Counted from the stretch's first letter, positions 50,750 through 62,164 are shown. The stretch: 64,000 bases of DNA from Plotosus lineatus (GCA_024760905.1 CM045733.1:30044501-30108500); one strand, 5' to 3'. Notes: generated by a model from the sequence alone, not told the origin. Numbers and translations are program-made.

Positions 50750-53465
50750 TCATCATCATATTCCACAATCGAGAGTCAGGTACACTCTCCCTAGCCACTT
50801 TCTCCAGCTCTTCTGGGGTTACACCGAGGTGTTCCCAGACCAACCAAGAGACATAGTCCCTTCAGTATGTTCTAGGTTGACCCCTCGATTGGACATGCCC
50901 AAAACACCACACGAGGGTGTCTTCTCGATTGGATATGCTCGAAACACCACACCAAGGAGTTGTTCGGGAGGCCAGATGCCCAAGCCACCTGAACTGGTTC
51001 CAAACACATACTACAAGATCTTGGAGATCTATAAGATCTTCATACTCAACTGTGAATTACTCCAATGAGAACTGGAGGTTCTGGATTGATGAAGCCAAAA
51101 GGACAGAATTAATTTATTTATTCATTTTCTGAATCTTAATTAGGGTCATGGGGAGGGATCTCAGCCTACTCTGGGTAAGGGTGGGGTACACCCTGGACAG
51201 CTCGCCAGGCTATTGCAGGGCCAACACTCACACAACCATTCAAACTCACACTCACACCTATGGGCAATTTGGAACGGCCAACTAACTTACTGTGCATGTT
51301 TTTAGACTATAAGAAGAAACAGGAATACCCCGAGGAAGCCAATGCAAACACAGTGAGAACATGCAAACTCCAAAAACTCCCAAGCTGGGAATTGGACAAA
51401 GTTTCATCTTGTTGTGAAATGGACATGCTACCACCATGTTACCATGCTGCCCAAAAGGACAACATTATCCACAAAAAGCAGACAGCTCGTATGACCACCA
51501 AACCGGAACATCTCAATGCTGCAGTTGCACCTAGAAATTCTGTACATAAAAATTATGAACAGAATAGGGGACAAAGGACAACCTTAGGAGACTCACCAGA
51601 AATGAAATTGATCTATTACTAATGTGACCCAAACTCTCACTCCAGTCATACAGAGACCAAAGTATAGTAGCAATGGGTACGGTACACCCTACTCCTAGAG
51701 CACACTCTACAAAATAGCCCAAGGGACATGTTCAAATGCCTTTTCTAAATCCAAAAAACACATGTGGACAGATTGGGCAAACTCCCACACCCCCTCCAAA
51801 ATCTTGTAGTGTGCATAGAACTGGTGGCCTGGATGAAAACCACATTGTTCCTCCTGAATCCAAGGTTCAACTATCGGTCAGATTATCCTTTCCAGCAGTC
51901 CTATCATGGACTTTCCTGGGTAGGCTGAGGTTTGCAATTCCATGATAATTGGAACACTCCCTCTACTCCCATTTTTTTAAAAAGGCAGACTACCACCACA
52001 TTTGTCAATCCAGATGTATGGTCCATGATGACCACACAATGTTGCAGAGACCTGTCAAAAAAGACAGTCCAACAACATCCAGAGCCCTGAGATATTCAGG
52101 GCAGATCTCATCCACCCCCGGAGCCCACCCACTAAGGAGCTTTTGACTACCTTGGCGATTTCAGCCCCAGTGATGGGTGGCGTCCCATCCAAATACAAAG
52201 GGTCTTCCTCCTCCATGAAGGGCATGTTGGTGGGATTGAGGAGGCCCTCAAAGTATTGCTTCCCAGTCCCAACAACAACAACAACAGTTGAGGTGACCAG
52301 TTCCGCACTTCCACTGGACACAGTATTTGTGCAAAACTGCTTCCCCCTACTGAGGTATCAGATAGTGGTCACACTGGGTTTTGTGGTTACTGCCACAACA
52401 GGCAGCAATGACGTTCCGGAGACAGCTATGGCCTCAATAATGGAGGCACAAAACATGGTCCATTCAGATTCCATGTTCCCCACCTTCTTTAGGATCTGGT
52501 TGTAGCTCTGCCGGAGGTGGGAGTTAAAGGCCCCTCTGACAGGAGGCATTGCCAAACATTCCCAGGAGACCCTAACTACACACTTGGGCCTGCCAGGTCT
52601 TCAGGGGGTGCCTCCCCCACGATCAGAGCCAGCTCACCACCAGGTGGTGATCAATTTACAGCTCAGCTTCTCTTTTCATGTGAGTGTCCAGAATATGCAG
52701 CTAGCAAGTCGATCATCGAACTGCGACCTAGGGTATTCTGGTGCCAAGTACACTTATGGACACCCTTATGTTCGATTATGGTGTTCGTGATTGACAAACC
52801 GTGATGAGCACAGAAGTCCAACAATGAAACATCATTTGGGTTCAGATTGGAGAGGCCTTCCAGGTCACACTGTCACTGCCCACATGGGTATTGAAGTCTC
52901 CCAGGACAACGAAGAGGTCCACAGTGGAGCATTCTCCCACACACCACCTGGAGACTCCAAGAACGGTGGATACTCTGAACTGTCATTTTGTGCATAAGCA
53001 CAAACAATAGTCAGTAGCCGTCGTCCCACTCGAAGGCGGAGGGAAGCTATCCTTTCGTCAACCGGGGAGAACCCCCAACATGTCGGCACCAAGAGAAGGG
53101 GCAACGAGGATGCCGACACCGGCTTGCCACCTCTCCCCATGACCAACTCCAGAATGGGATAAGGTCCAGCCCTTCTCTAGATGAGTGTTTCCAGAGCACA
53201 AGTCATGCAGCAAGGTGAGTCTGACTATATCTAATCAGTATTTCTTAATCTCACACACCAACTCAGGCTCCTTCCCCAACCCCCCAAAGAGGTGACATTC
53301 CATGTGGAAAAAGTCAGCATCAGTAGCTGAGGATTGGTTCAACAGAACCCATACCTTCAGCTGCCACCAACTCAGTGTACCAGACCCCTATACCCCCTCA
53401 TGCAGGTGGTGGGATATGGGAGGGTGGACCCATGTCTCCTTTTCGGGCTGATCCCTATCAGTCCT
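50750..53465 (-). mobile_element. L2-like LINE, reverse copy, with nested SINE
   Basis: Read on minus from about 53465 (5' UTR gcccgaaaaggagacatggg) through a degraded endonuclease (about 53050-52860, RIASLRLRVG and TSIPMW regions), the linker (52560-52440), and RT motif A near 51750 (AKAFEH-like) to 51462, then after SINE S1 (51106-51450) the end at about 50750 with a short CATCATCAT. It lies immediately 3' of the lectin gene on the same strand. Confidence 0.75.
51106..51450 (-). mobile_element. SINE S1 with 11-bp target duplication
   Basis: CCAAAAGGACA at 51095-51105 and 51451-51461. L2-like tail (ttcattttctgaatcttaat), body, head (cttgttgtgaaatggacatg ... catgctgc). The tail has atttattt in place of a clean ATTC repeat. 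Inserted into the minus L2-like LINE. Confidence 0.85.
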
Positions 53466-53518
53466 TTTCAGGGGCCCTCGGTGATCCACATCCGGGCAAG
53501 GGAAACTGTATTTTTGTC

Positions 53519-53524
53519 TTTATT
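53519..53524 (-). terminator. poly(A) signal for the lectin gene
   Basis: TTTATT on plus is AATAAA on minus, about 96 bp after the lectin stop codon and before the L2-like LINE boundary. Confidence 0.5.
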
Positions 53525-53619
53525 CATATAGAGGTCTTTTGAACTGTTTGGAAAGTTATTATTTTTGTTGAAGTATTTAGTTTCAGTGTTGCTGATATTA
53601 TCAATTAACAGACATACCT

Positions 53620-54363
53620 TTATGTGTCGTAGCAAACAAAGCTCATTTTCTCCATGCAGTCTCTGTTCTCCAAGACATTACCAGCAATTTTGGCTCCACA
53701 AAAGAAAGGTCGAATAGGGCATGATGGTAGAGAGACTGGATTAGTCAGAGGCTTCTTGTTCACCCAAAACCATGACCCATCCAGAAATGTCAGTCCTGTC
53801 CACACACTGGCATTCTGAATACTCCCGATTAGCTTGTTGACTTCTAAGAAATCTTTTTCTGTGTCCAGGCTGATCAGGTCAGTGTACTGTGCTCTGCAGT
53901 GTGCCAGTGCCTCATGCCAGGTCTTCCTCTCTTGCACCATGATTAGTTTTGACTTCATTGTGTAGCAGAAGAATGGAAGACTCTTTTCGCAATTGAGATC
54001 ACCAAGCTCAGCATTTTCTATGTATGCACAATATTCAGTGTTTGGGTGGTCTGGCTGATTATCTCTCCACTCAGCAAACTCAAATTCACTTCCATCAGAC
54101 CACTGACCAAACGTCGTCTGATCTGGATTCTTGTAAAGTCCACTCCAACCTCGAAAAGAAAAATCATCACCTACGTCTTCTTTGAATTTGGTCAATTCCT
54201 CTAGTGAGTTAATAGATAAAAGATCTTCATAGTTATTTCTGCAGTGTGTCTGAGCATCTGACCAAGACAACTCTTTGTCTTCAAAATAATATTCTTTCTG
54301 CAACAGACATGTTATTTTTCCTATTAGAGCTGCAAAGAGAAGGATAACATGAGCAGTCTTCAT
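53620..54363 (-). CDS. secreted C-type lectin with two lectin domains
   Basis: 247 codons, intronless across the whole frame. Residues 1-19 (MKTAHVILLFAALIGKITC) form a signal peptide with no later membrane span, so it is probably secreted. First lectin domain about 24-133: DAQTHCRNNYEDLLSI, FSFRGWSGLYKN, WSDGSEFEFAEWRDNQPDHP, NTEYCAYIENAELGDLNCEK and FFCY. It has a QPD motif, which in the family favours galactose-type sugars, though the WND calcium site is altered (LGDLNC). Second domain about 140-245: WHEALAHCRAQYTDLISLDT, VWTGLTFLDGSWFWVNKK, RDCMEKMSFVC. It lacks EPN/QPD and so probably does not bind sugar through calcium. Such double-domain lectins are abundant in fish immunity and epithelia. 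The start is chosen by the signal peptide and by conservation of the ATG in the pseudogene. Octamer and TATA-like elements lie upstream. Confidence 0.85.
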   Translation of the reverse strand: MKTAHVILLFAALIGKITCLLQKEYYFEDKELSWSDAQTHCRNNYEDLLSINSLEELTKFKEDVGDDFSFRGWSGLYKNPDQTTFGQWSDGSEFEFAEWRDNQPDHPNTEYCAYIENAELGDLNCEKSLPFFCYTMKSKLIMVQERKTWHEALAHCRAQYTDLISLDTEKDFLEVNKLIGSIQNASVWTGLTFLDGSWFWVNKKPLTNPVSLPSCPIRPFFCGAKIAGNVLENRDCMEKMSFVCYDT

Positions 54364-54458
54364 CTCTCACTATGTTGTTTTTGAGCACTAATGTGAAGAG
54401 TGTTAAATGTAAAAAGATGTCTGTCACAAAAAGGTTTGAGGAAGGAATGCACACAGGT

Positions 54459-54510
54459 CCTCTTAATAAAGAAAATATACAAGTTATGCAAATGAAAAAA
54501 AGTGCGTCAC
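54459..54510 (-). promoter_or_regulatory. lectin promoter: octamer, TATA-like box, distal element
   Basis: On minus, in order toward the gene: a conserved ATCACAGTGACGCAC element (54501-54515), the octamer ATTTGCATAA (54484-54493), and a TATA-like CTTTATTAAG about 15 bp further down (near 54465). The octamer is about 130 bp from the ATG. The same order is seen at the pseudogene and relic loci. Confidence 0.6.
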
Positions 54511-54515
54511 TGTGA

Positions 54516-54884
54516 TTTATTTGTTTAATCAGATTCAAGTTCATTTTGCAGACCTATATCTAAATTCATCTTCTGTGTGTCTACGAATAGGAAAATACTA
54601 TGGATAGCCATAACAGTGTGTTTGCCTATAACATATCATGAAATTGGTTGTTTAATTTATTAAATGAAAGCTTTGTCTTGTTCCTTTTTTAAAATTTTGG
54701 TTGTTACTGCTCTTGTGTTGTCCTGACCGTAACTAACACATCCATGTTTTGCACATGGCATGAGGCATTTGCTTAATACTGGACACCAACACAAAGTCAA
54801 AGTTTATTTTTACTTCATTAAAATTTTACCATAACTGCCTTGCATATAGTGTTTGTATACTGTGCTTCTTTTTTTGTCAATCAG
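54516..54884. other. lectin upstream region, old repeat unit
   Basis: Collinear but diverged from 5330-5560 (tgttttgcacatgg against ttttttgcacagggcg; caacacaaagtcaaag against ggacacaaagtcaaag). This links the lectin gene to the duplicated blocks. Confidence 0.5.
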
Positions 54885-55377
54885 TGTAAAGAAAAATTCC
54901 AATCTTTATGTAGTCGATCAAGCTTTTCTAACTCCAGTTGAAAACATTATGCCTTTATTAAAAATTAATAATAAAAGCTGCTGTGTGATAGAGCTCAGGA
55001 AATGAATGCTACGTAATTTTACTTTTTACAATTACTACATGGTGAATCATGAAACTAAACTAGGTATTTGCAGTTTTTCTGAATGAATAGTTTACCTTTT
55101 GGACTTTTTGGAACCACTGTTTTGTATAGGAATTAGTTTGCACCAAAGTCGAATGGAATTTGTCTGCAGAATGAAATGGACACTGACACAAAGGCAGTCA
55201 TTTATTGTAATGAATTCCAACTTTGTTTATATCTTTATCATCTCAGTACCCTATCTTTTTTCACATTTGAAAGGAAGAAAACATGTGTCTGTGTTATCTA
55301 CCTCACATAACTTTGATAAATCCCTACTGAATATTATTTATATCAATGCTAGGTGTACATCTATAATCTCGATGACC

Positions 55378-55690
55378 TGAAAGGCTGTGGCACTGTGGGT
55401 AGTACATCCACCTCACAACAAGTAGGTCGTTGCTTTAGTTCCTGTGCTTGGCATGGGCATTCCTGTGTGGAGTTTGCAATGTTCTGTCTCTGCTTGTGTG
55501 GGTTTCCTCCGGGTACTCTGGTCTCCTACCACACTCAAAAGACATGCAAATTAGGTGAATTTTAATTGACCCCAGTGTAAATGTGAATGATGGTATTCTC
55601 TGTTTTGACCCTGTAATAGACTGCAAATCTCTTCAAGGGGTACCCTGCCTTCACCCAGAGTTGGTTAAGATAGGCTCCAGCTTTCCTGTG
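55378..55690 (+). mobile_element. SINE S1 (copy 2 ortholog)
   Basis: Less damaged than 1612-1872: head aggctgtggcactgtggg, body gtgtgggtttcctccgggta, tail gttaagataggctccagctt. Confidence 0.75.
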
Positions 55691-55914
55691 AGCTTAGAAC
55701 TGGAGATAAAGATGGTTAAGTTTAATCATAACCTGTTTCTTGATTGACCATCATTGCCTAAATTACTTGGCAACTTCATATGCAGTTAATTTAGCTGTGC
55801 TCAGCTGCAAACACATTCTGATGTAATATCACTTTATACTAAAATTCACATTTATCATCTTCATTCCTTCTGGATAAGTGTAGACTGAACTTGTCTATAT
55901 ACAAGTATGTATGT

Positions 55915-55917
<3 letters not shown>

Positions 55918-55988
<71 letters not shown>
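55918..55988. repeat. (TA)n microsatellite
   Basis: Longer than the corresponding short (TA) run at 1878-1897 in copy 1. Confidence 0.95.
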
Positions 55989-55989
<1 letters not shown>

Positions 55990-55991
<2 letters not shown>

Positions 55992-56290
55992 TTCATTTTC
56001 TGAACCGCTTAATCCTAAGTAGGGTTAATCAGCTGACTCTGGGTGAGGGCTGAGTACACCCTGAACAGCTCGTCATTTCTTCAGAAGGCAGAAACAAGTT
56101 GATGCAGCCTACATTTGTCGAAAGTCAACAATGGTTCTTTTACATGCCTCACACCATAGACAGTGAACGACATGTCCGGCCTTTGGTAACCCTGTTAGCT
56201 GCACTGGAGGGGACAGTGACAACCCGTGGAGAGTGGGGCTTGAACCTCCAAGCTTTGGATCTCGAATCCAGCACCTTACCACCAGGCCCT
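55990..56290 (-). mobile_element. SINE S2 with L2-like tail (ortholog of 1893-2215)
   Basis: Tail ctgaaccgcttaatcctaag, body caatggttcttttacatgcc, head end ccagcaccttaccaccaggc. No RTE insertion is present here. Confidence 0.75.
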
Positions 56291-56346
56291 GTTGAATATA
56301 TTCATGATACTTAATACTTTAAACTGTTACTAATACACTTATTCTC

Positions 56347-56549
56347 TTGTTCACTTATACCAGGGATTTGGCTCAGTTGGTCGGAGTTCGAATCCAGCCA
56401 CGTCATACCATAAGACGTTAAAATTTGGGAGTTGTTGCTTCCTGCTTGCCGCTCAGCATCAAAAGGATAGAACAACACAATGACTGGTGGCGACGAGTGC
56501 ATTGCACATACGCGTGTATGAAGTATGCGATATACAAACATCCATAATA
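56347..56549 (+). mobile_element. tRNA-SINE-like insertion, only in copy 2
   Basis: Inserted between words that are continuous in copy 1 (attctc/agttgtggctg at about 4800). Box A-like tggctcagttgg and box B-like gagttcgaatccag are only a few bases apart, so the head is internally deleted. The body (tgttgcttcctgcttgccgc, gctcagcatcaaaaggat) resembles another fish SINE type. A short attctc repeat flanks it. Confidence 0.55.
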
Positions 56550-56789
56550 ATTCTCAGTTGTGGCTGAATGTGTGTGTGTCTGTCTTGCTGTTGCTTCCAC
56601 ACATTAGTGTTTTGGACAGACTGAAAGAGCAATATTTTATTGCCTGATTTCACTGTAATTCAATTTGATCTCTTGTAAACTCCAATCCAGTTTCGATTAA
56701 AAATTTGATCAGCTACATCATGTTGGAATCTGCGCAGTTCCTCAAAAGTTGAATGTCTTCCTTGTTTGTTCCTGTAGTGGGTCTACATC

Positions 56790-57015
56790 TCAGTTCAAGG
56801 GTCATCTCACAAAAATTTGTTTTCTCAACAACAGACATTGTTGTTCCTGTTAAAGCTGCTGGAAGATGGATAATATGGCCAATCTTCATCTCTCAATAAG
56901 GTGTGTAAACATTGATGTGAAGAGTGATCAATGTCATAGTGGAAAGATGTCTGGCGCAAAAACACTTGAGGAAGGAAATGGTGACAAAAACAATGTACGC
57001 AGACCTTCTCAATAA
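56790..57015 (-). pseudogene. C-type lectin 5' end relic, duplication copy 2
   Basis: Ortholog of 5036-5345. The relic ATG is at 56887-56889 in the same context. The TATA-like CTTTATTGAG is kept, but sequence equivalent to 5265-5500 including the octamer is deleted and joined at about 57025 to downstream unit sequence. Confidence 0.6.
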
Positions 57016-57402
57016 AGGGAAAAAAATTTGATTTTCAAATACACAGGACACAAAGTCAAAGTTATTTTTACTGTCAAACTATGCTCTCAAGGAGAGCACT
57101 CCTTCAAAGTGGGACAAAGACTTACAATAACCTTCCAGCAACAACGTTCAAGACCTTCAGAGCATAGGCAGGTAAGTGTTTTTCAAGCTTTATTAACAAT
57201 GTAATTATTTGTTGATATCACTTATTGTTGATTTTATTATGATTGTGTTTTTGTTTGTTTGTTAGTATATTTGTCAGTTTTATCTGGTCCTGTAGTCTTT
57301 GCATAATTATTGCATATATTGTGTAAAATGTAGCTCTCGGATGACTCAGTGGTAGATTAGTGTTTGTACACTAAACTGATCACTCTCTATAAATAAAGAT
57401 TA

Positions 57403-57697
57403 TTCATTCATTCATTCATTTGTCAAATTCCTACTGGGGTCACAGGGACTCTTTGAGCTTTGACAACTCTGAGCAAAAGCAGGGTACACTATGGATCACT
57501 TGATAGTCTATCAAAAGGCCAACACACACACACCGCACACACACCGCACACACACACCTCACACACACACCGCACACACACACACCGCACACACACACAC
57601 ACACACACACACAAATCTCATCACACTCACACCGAGGTGAGTGTGCATGACATTAGACTGTGGGAGAAAACAAGAGTACCTGCAGGAAAACCAAGCA

Positions 57698-57700
<3 letters not shown>
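57403..57700 (-). mobile_element. SINE S1 with interrupted (CA)n (copy 2 ortholog)
   Basis: Same insertion as 5877-6165, here with CCGCACAC units within the (CA)n. Followed by an expanded (AAT)n at 57700-57738, which in copy 1 is only about four units. Confidence 0.7.
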
Positions 57701-57739
<39 letters not shown>

Positions 57740-58433
57740 TTTAACATAACTACCCTGTATGTAATCTCTCATATTTCATTTCCCATGTGGAAAACTATGT
57801 AATTTCTTTCCAAGCTCTAACAGCAATTTGGTACTGCATCGTATTATATAATATTTTCATAACAAGTTATTATATGGATGAGGATTAAAAGAAAGTAAAT
57901 CCTGAAACTGAAAAAATTGTTTGCAGTTTGTTCCTAATCACTGAGTCACCTTTCAGCCTATTAGGAAATCCTTGTGTTTTGTATAGAAATTTGCTTGCAC
58001 GAGAGCCGAAGAGAAATCGGTCATCTTAACCTTGCACAAACACTAAACACGTTGAATCACACCTTAGTCGAATGCAGAATTTATTTACCAGAATGAAGTA
58101 CCTACGTAATTTTCCTAAAATCGAGCACCACACAATGTGTGATTTCTGCAGGACCTCGGGTATTCGGCACACATTCTATTATTTCCAGCAGTTTCAACTA
58201 TTATAATATAGCTCAGGTGTAATAAGAGATGTTTTCATTGAGCTCTCTTGAGATTTTGCAGAAATGTGGCCGAAGGTGAACTGGTTTTTGTATCCAACTG
58301 AACTAGGAAGTAGTGGATTGTAATGACACATTCTTCAGGTTTTCTGTGTACAGATGTTTGAAAATTATTACAGGATGAAAGAGGAATTGGCCAAATCTTA
58401 ATACTAACATAATTTATACATTTTAAAACAACA

Positions 58434-58616
58434 GTGATCTTGAGAAGCAACATGGAGGCCACTTGGCGAGACCCTCCACAACAGCAAAAACCTCCAGAAA
58501 TAGCAGAGGAAGCCCTGTATAGCCCGGCCCAAAATATAAAAGTTGTATTGACTTCAACACGTTGCGCCCACAAACTGAAGCATTATTTATCAAAAATTAC
58601 TGAGATTTGTGAGTGA
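58434..58616 (+). other. 60-codon open frame (copy 2 ortholog of 6884-7066)
   Basis: Same frame with one residue changed. Coding potential is unproven; see 6884-7066. Confidence 0.15.
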
Positions 58617-59305
58617 ACATGGAGAAGTCTGCAAAGGTACTTCTCTCTGGCAAGTGAATGCTGTGGGCAACGAGGTTGAATAAATTTATTAACTTTAAGG
58701 AATTTGTTTGCCAAATGCACTGCATACCAGCACAAAGTCATGTATTAGGGCAAAAGTTGAATTTCAGAAAGTGACGTCCCTACTTTGTTTTGATGTTCTA
58801 TCATCCCGTGACCCTGCCCTTTTGCAGCGCTAAACAAAAGATTGGTCGATTCACTCTGAATTGTATCTTGTAAGTTTGATAAGTCATTGCTGAGTCTGTT
58901 TTAGATCAGTGGACGGTGTAGATCCATTATATCTTCATGACCTAAAAAGCCATTTAGAAAATGAAGTCTCGAAACCAAACCTGCCATTACAAAATACACA
59001 ACTGAGGCACCAATGTTTCTTTTTATTCACTTTTTATTTACTTTTGTTTTATAAAGTGAGGAAACGATAGCTCCACAGTTCAGATTTGTATGGTATAAAT
59101 ATCACACAGTGTTTCTTGTGAATACTTCTACTGAAAGTCCCAAGGTCCAGCAATCCACAAAGATTCCTGAGGATTACAAGAACTTTCAAAAGGTCTTTAT
59201 TAAACAACTAGCAGTCTTCCTCTATCTTCATCCTTAAAAATGGCACAATTACACACAAAGAAACAATATCCCTCTTTTCTCAAAGTGAGCGACAAAGCAT
59301 AGACA

Positions 59306-59868
59306 GAGATGAGATTTCCTTTCGGCTTTTCCCCTTTCTCAGGGGTCGCCACAGCGAATGATTCACATGTTTGATTTGGCAGAGGTTTTTACGTCGGATG
59401 CCCTTCCTGACACAACCCCTTAGCAAGGGACAGAAACATGCTCACGGCATTGCAGCTGCTCTTTACGAAAGTCAGCAATGGTTCTTTTACATGAACCTCT
59501 CACCATAGACAGTGAGAGACATGGCCGGCCTTTGATAACCCAGTTTGCTGTACTGGGGGGAACAGTGATAACCTTGTGGAGAGTGGAACCCCCAACCTTA
59601 GGATCAGCGATCCAGCGCCTATACCAGTGGTCTCTAAACTCCGGGCCGCAGACTGGTATTGATCCGTGGATCAATTGGTACTGGACTGCACAAGAAATAA
59701 TTATTTATTTCTGTTTTATTTATTATATATCTGAGTCTGAACGATCTTTTATTTTTGAAAAAACGTTTATTTTGAAAATGACCGGATTCTCTCGGGTCCA
59801 TGTCGGTCATTTCAGCGCTAAGGTTGGGGACCACTGCCCTATACTACCAGACCACCACTGCCCCACCA
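59306..59868 (-). mobile_element. SINE S2 with RTE-derived tail, split by a hAT MITE
   Basis: Target duplication ACAAAGCATAGACA (59292-59305 and 59869-59882). RTE-like tail at left (cctttcggcttttccc), body (cagcaatggttcttttac), head interrupted at 59625-59836 and completed ctaccagaccaccactgccc. Confidence 0.9.
59625..59836. mobile_element. hAT-type MITE, 212 bp
   Basis: Ends CAGTGGTCTCTAAACTCCGG and, reversed, CAGTGGTCCCCAACCTTAGC. The 8-bp target duplication GCCTATAC/CCCTATAC (59617-59624 and 59837-59844) has one mismatch, as expected for hAT. No coding. Confidence 0.85.
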
Positions 59869-60434
59869 ACAAAGCATAGACAATTGTCTAGAAAAGGCTC
59901 TTCCACAGGGAAAGATCCATCCCCCACTTCAGCAGGCTTCTTTTTTGTGGTCAAGAAGGGAAGGTAAAGGGATTGTATATCCACTAGCACAAACTCAAGA
60001 AAATTCAATTAATTTCAGTTGTATTTGTACGGTGGGTTTTTCATTTGACTTTTACAGAGCAAAACAGATTTGGTAATTAACTTATACTTCTGATTTTTTA
60101 CAATAATTTTCTGTTTTGGATTTCTTATTTTTATTATACTGTACATTTCTTTATAAACCCAATACATCCCTAATGAGTAAACTTGTGGCTACTGTGGCAA
60201 GGAAAAAAAAATCTATTTGATCACACAAGAAAGAAACTTGTGAAGACCAATAGTCAAAAGAGATACCAGAAAAAAAGATAAAAATACAACCATGTAGCCG
60301 GAACTTTCCTGTAATTCAACATGAAGTGTATTTGGTTATCTTATAATTGTAATTGTGATTGTTGTCCGAAATCATTTTGGTAAAAGAGTTTATATCATCA
60401 GTAAAATATAGTCAGCTTCACGGTCATGACTTAC

Positions 60435-60559
60435 ATACTTACGTGGCAGGGCTGATACCATGATCACCAAGGTGGTTTTCCCAGAGCTAGGCTATTGCAC
60501 TTGAGCTGTGCTGACCTTTACAAATTCCCCAAATGTGGAAATCTCGACTGCATAATTTC
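60435..60559 (+). pseudogene. U1 snRNA pseudogene, fused to a SINE
   Basis: Starts ATACTTACGTGGCAGGGCTG, the U1 5' end including the 5'-splice-site-pairing ACTTAC. It continues ATACCATGATCACCAAGGTG and GTTTTCCCAGAGCTAGGCTA, loop ATTGCAC (U1A-binding type), GTGCTGACC, CCCCAAATGTGG and CTCGACTGCATAATTTC, where U1 has its Sm site AATTTGTGG. From there the sequence is SINE S3, so U1 stem-loop IV is missing. Several substitutions and small deletions; not a functional U1. Established U1 layout is used for the assignment. Confidence 0.8.
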
Positions 60560-60860
60560 TTGGGGCAGCTGTAGCCTAATGGTTAGAGAAGTGTTTTGAA
60601 GACCAGAAGGTTGTTGGTTTGATTCCTGAACCAGCAGGAAAAATAGGTGGCAGTGGGAAAGTAAGCAGCGCCCCCACATAATATTCCACCACATAAATGG
60701 CTGGAGTGCCTTTGAGCGAAACCTAATCCCCAGCAGCTCTCCGTGTGGCCCAAATGTGTGCGACAGCCGAATGATTCAAAGTGTATGTGTGTGTACGCTC
60801 ACTGTTTGTGTATGTGTGTTCATTTTGGATGGGTTAAATGCAGAGGAAATCATTTTCCTT
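60560..60860 (+). mobile_element. tRNA-derived SINE S3, fused after U1 sequence
   Basis: ggggcagctgtagcctaatg (box A region) and ttggtttgattcctgaacca (box B). The body and end are as in 8140-8455. Box A is better preserved than in copy 1. Confidence 0.8.
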
Positions 60861-60962
60861 ATGAGATTAATACATTAAAAATATAAAAAAATTAAACTCA
60901 TAATTACAGTTTAGTTTACCATATCTCCTGCTTTTCATTACTGATGCCCTGAAAAAAATTAA

Positions 60963-61237
60963 TTACTTTATTCATTTTCTAAGCCACTTAATCCTAATTA
61001 GGGTCATGTGGAGGCTGGCACCCATCTGAGCTGACTCTGAGCAAGGGTGCTGTACATCCTGGACACCTCGCCAGGAGATTGAAGGCCAAAACGTAACCAT
61101 GCGCACACACACACACACACTCACACACAGAATCAATTCATAACTGCTAATTAGCCCACTATGCATGTATTTTGACTGTGGAAAGAAACCAGCATATCAA
61201 GAGGAAACTCACACAATCAGAGGGAGAACATGCAGTT
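60963..61237 (-). mobile_element. SINE S1, head-truncated (copy 2 ortholog)
   Basis: Ortholog of 8552-8816, with about 25 bp (gggtgctgtacatcctgg region) kept here and lost in copy 1. Confidence 0.7.
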
Positions 61238-61817
61238 CAATAACTTATTTGTGACTTAAACAGAACCTATATCCAAAACAATAGCTAACTTATATGAAAC
61301 GAATATTCAATGTATATTGAAGGATATCCACTTATCCTGCATGTTCTATTCAACCACAGAACTTTTACTCAACGACTTTCTACTTTAGCGAGCATATTCA
61401 TTGTGTATTGGAGGTGTTCAGTGAGGTTCAAACACGGTCATTCGAAAGATAGAGGATCTGGCAAGGCTGAGACGATAATACTTATTTGCTGTTCATCGAC
61501 ATCCGCATGACCTCATTGAATTCTTTCTTGGTCGTCGGGGAGACACTGCTGCATAAGTTAGACCAGGGGTCACAAACCTTTGCATTGCAAAGAGTCATTT
61601 GGCTCATTTCCCACCCAAATTAAGACCTATTGTAAGCCACAACACTTATTTGACCTCTAAATTGACATTACATGCCGTATATAGTTTCCCTAAACTAATG
61701 CTTTATATATGATAACTACAGTGTGTTATTTTTTTAAATGAATAAATGATGAACAGAAAATGACTGACTTTGATTTTCTATTTTTAACAACTGAAAACAC
61801 CAGCTTCCTTTGACCTT

Positions 61818-62164
61818 TCATTCATTCATTCATTTTCTGTAACCTCTGAATCCTAATTAGGGTTGCAGGAAAGCTGGTGCCCATCCCAGCCAACTCCAGG
61901 CAAGGTCAGGGTACACCCTGGAAAGCTTGCCAGGCCATTGCAGGACAGAAACACCTTGATGGTGAATCCGCCGACTCTTGTTGAAAATCAAGAATGGTTC
62001 TATTACAAGCCTCACATCATAGACAGTGAGAGACATGTCCAGCCTTTGAAAACCCAGTTAGCTGCACTGGGGGAACAGTGACAACCTTGTGGAGAGTGGG
62101 ACTTGAACCCCCAACCTTAGGATCAGTGATCCAGCACCTTTTACCACCAAGCTACCCCTGTCCC
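61818..62164 (-). mobile_element. SINE S2 with L2-like tail (copy 2 ortholog)
   Basis: Ortholog of 9378-9724: (CATT)n, tail, body (caagaatggttctattacaa), head end ccaccaagctacccctgtcc. Confidence 0.8.
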
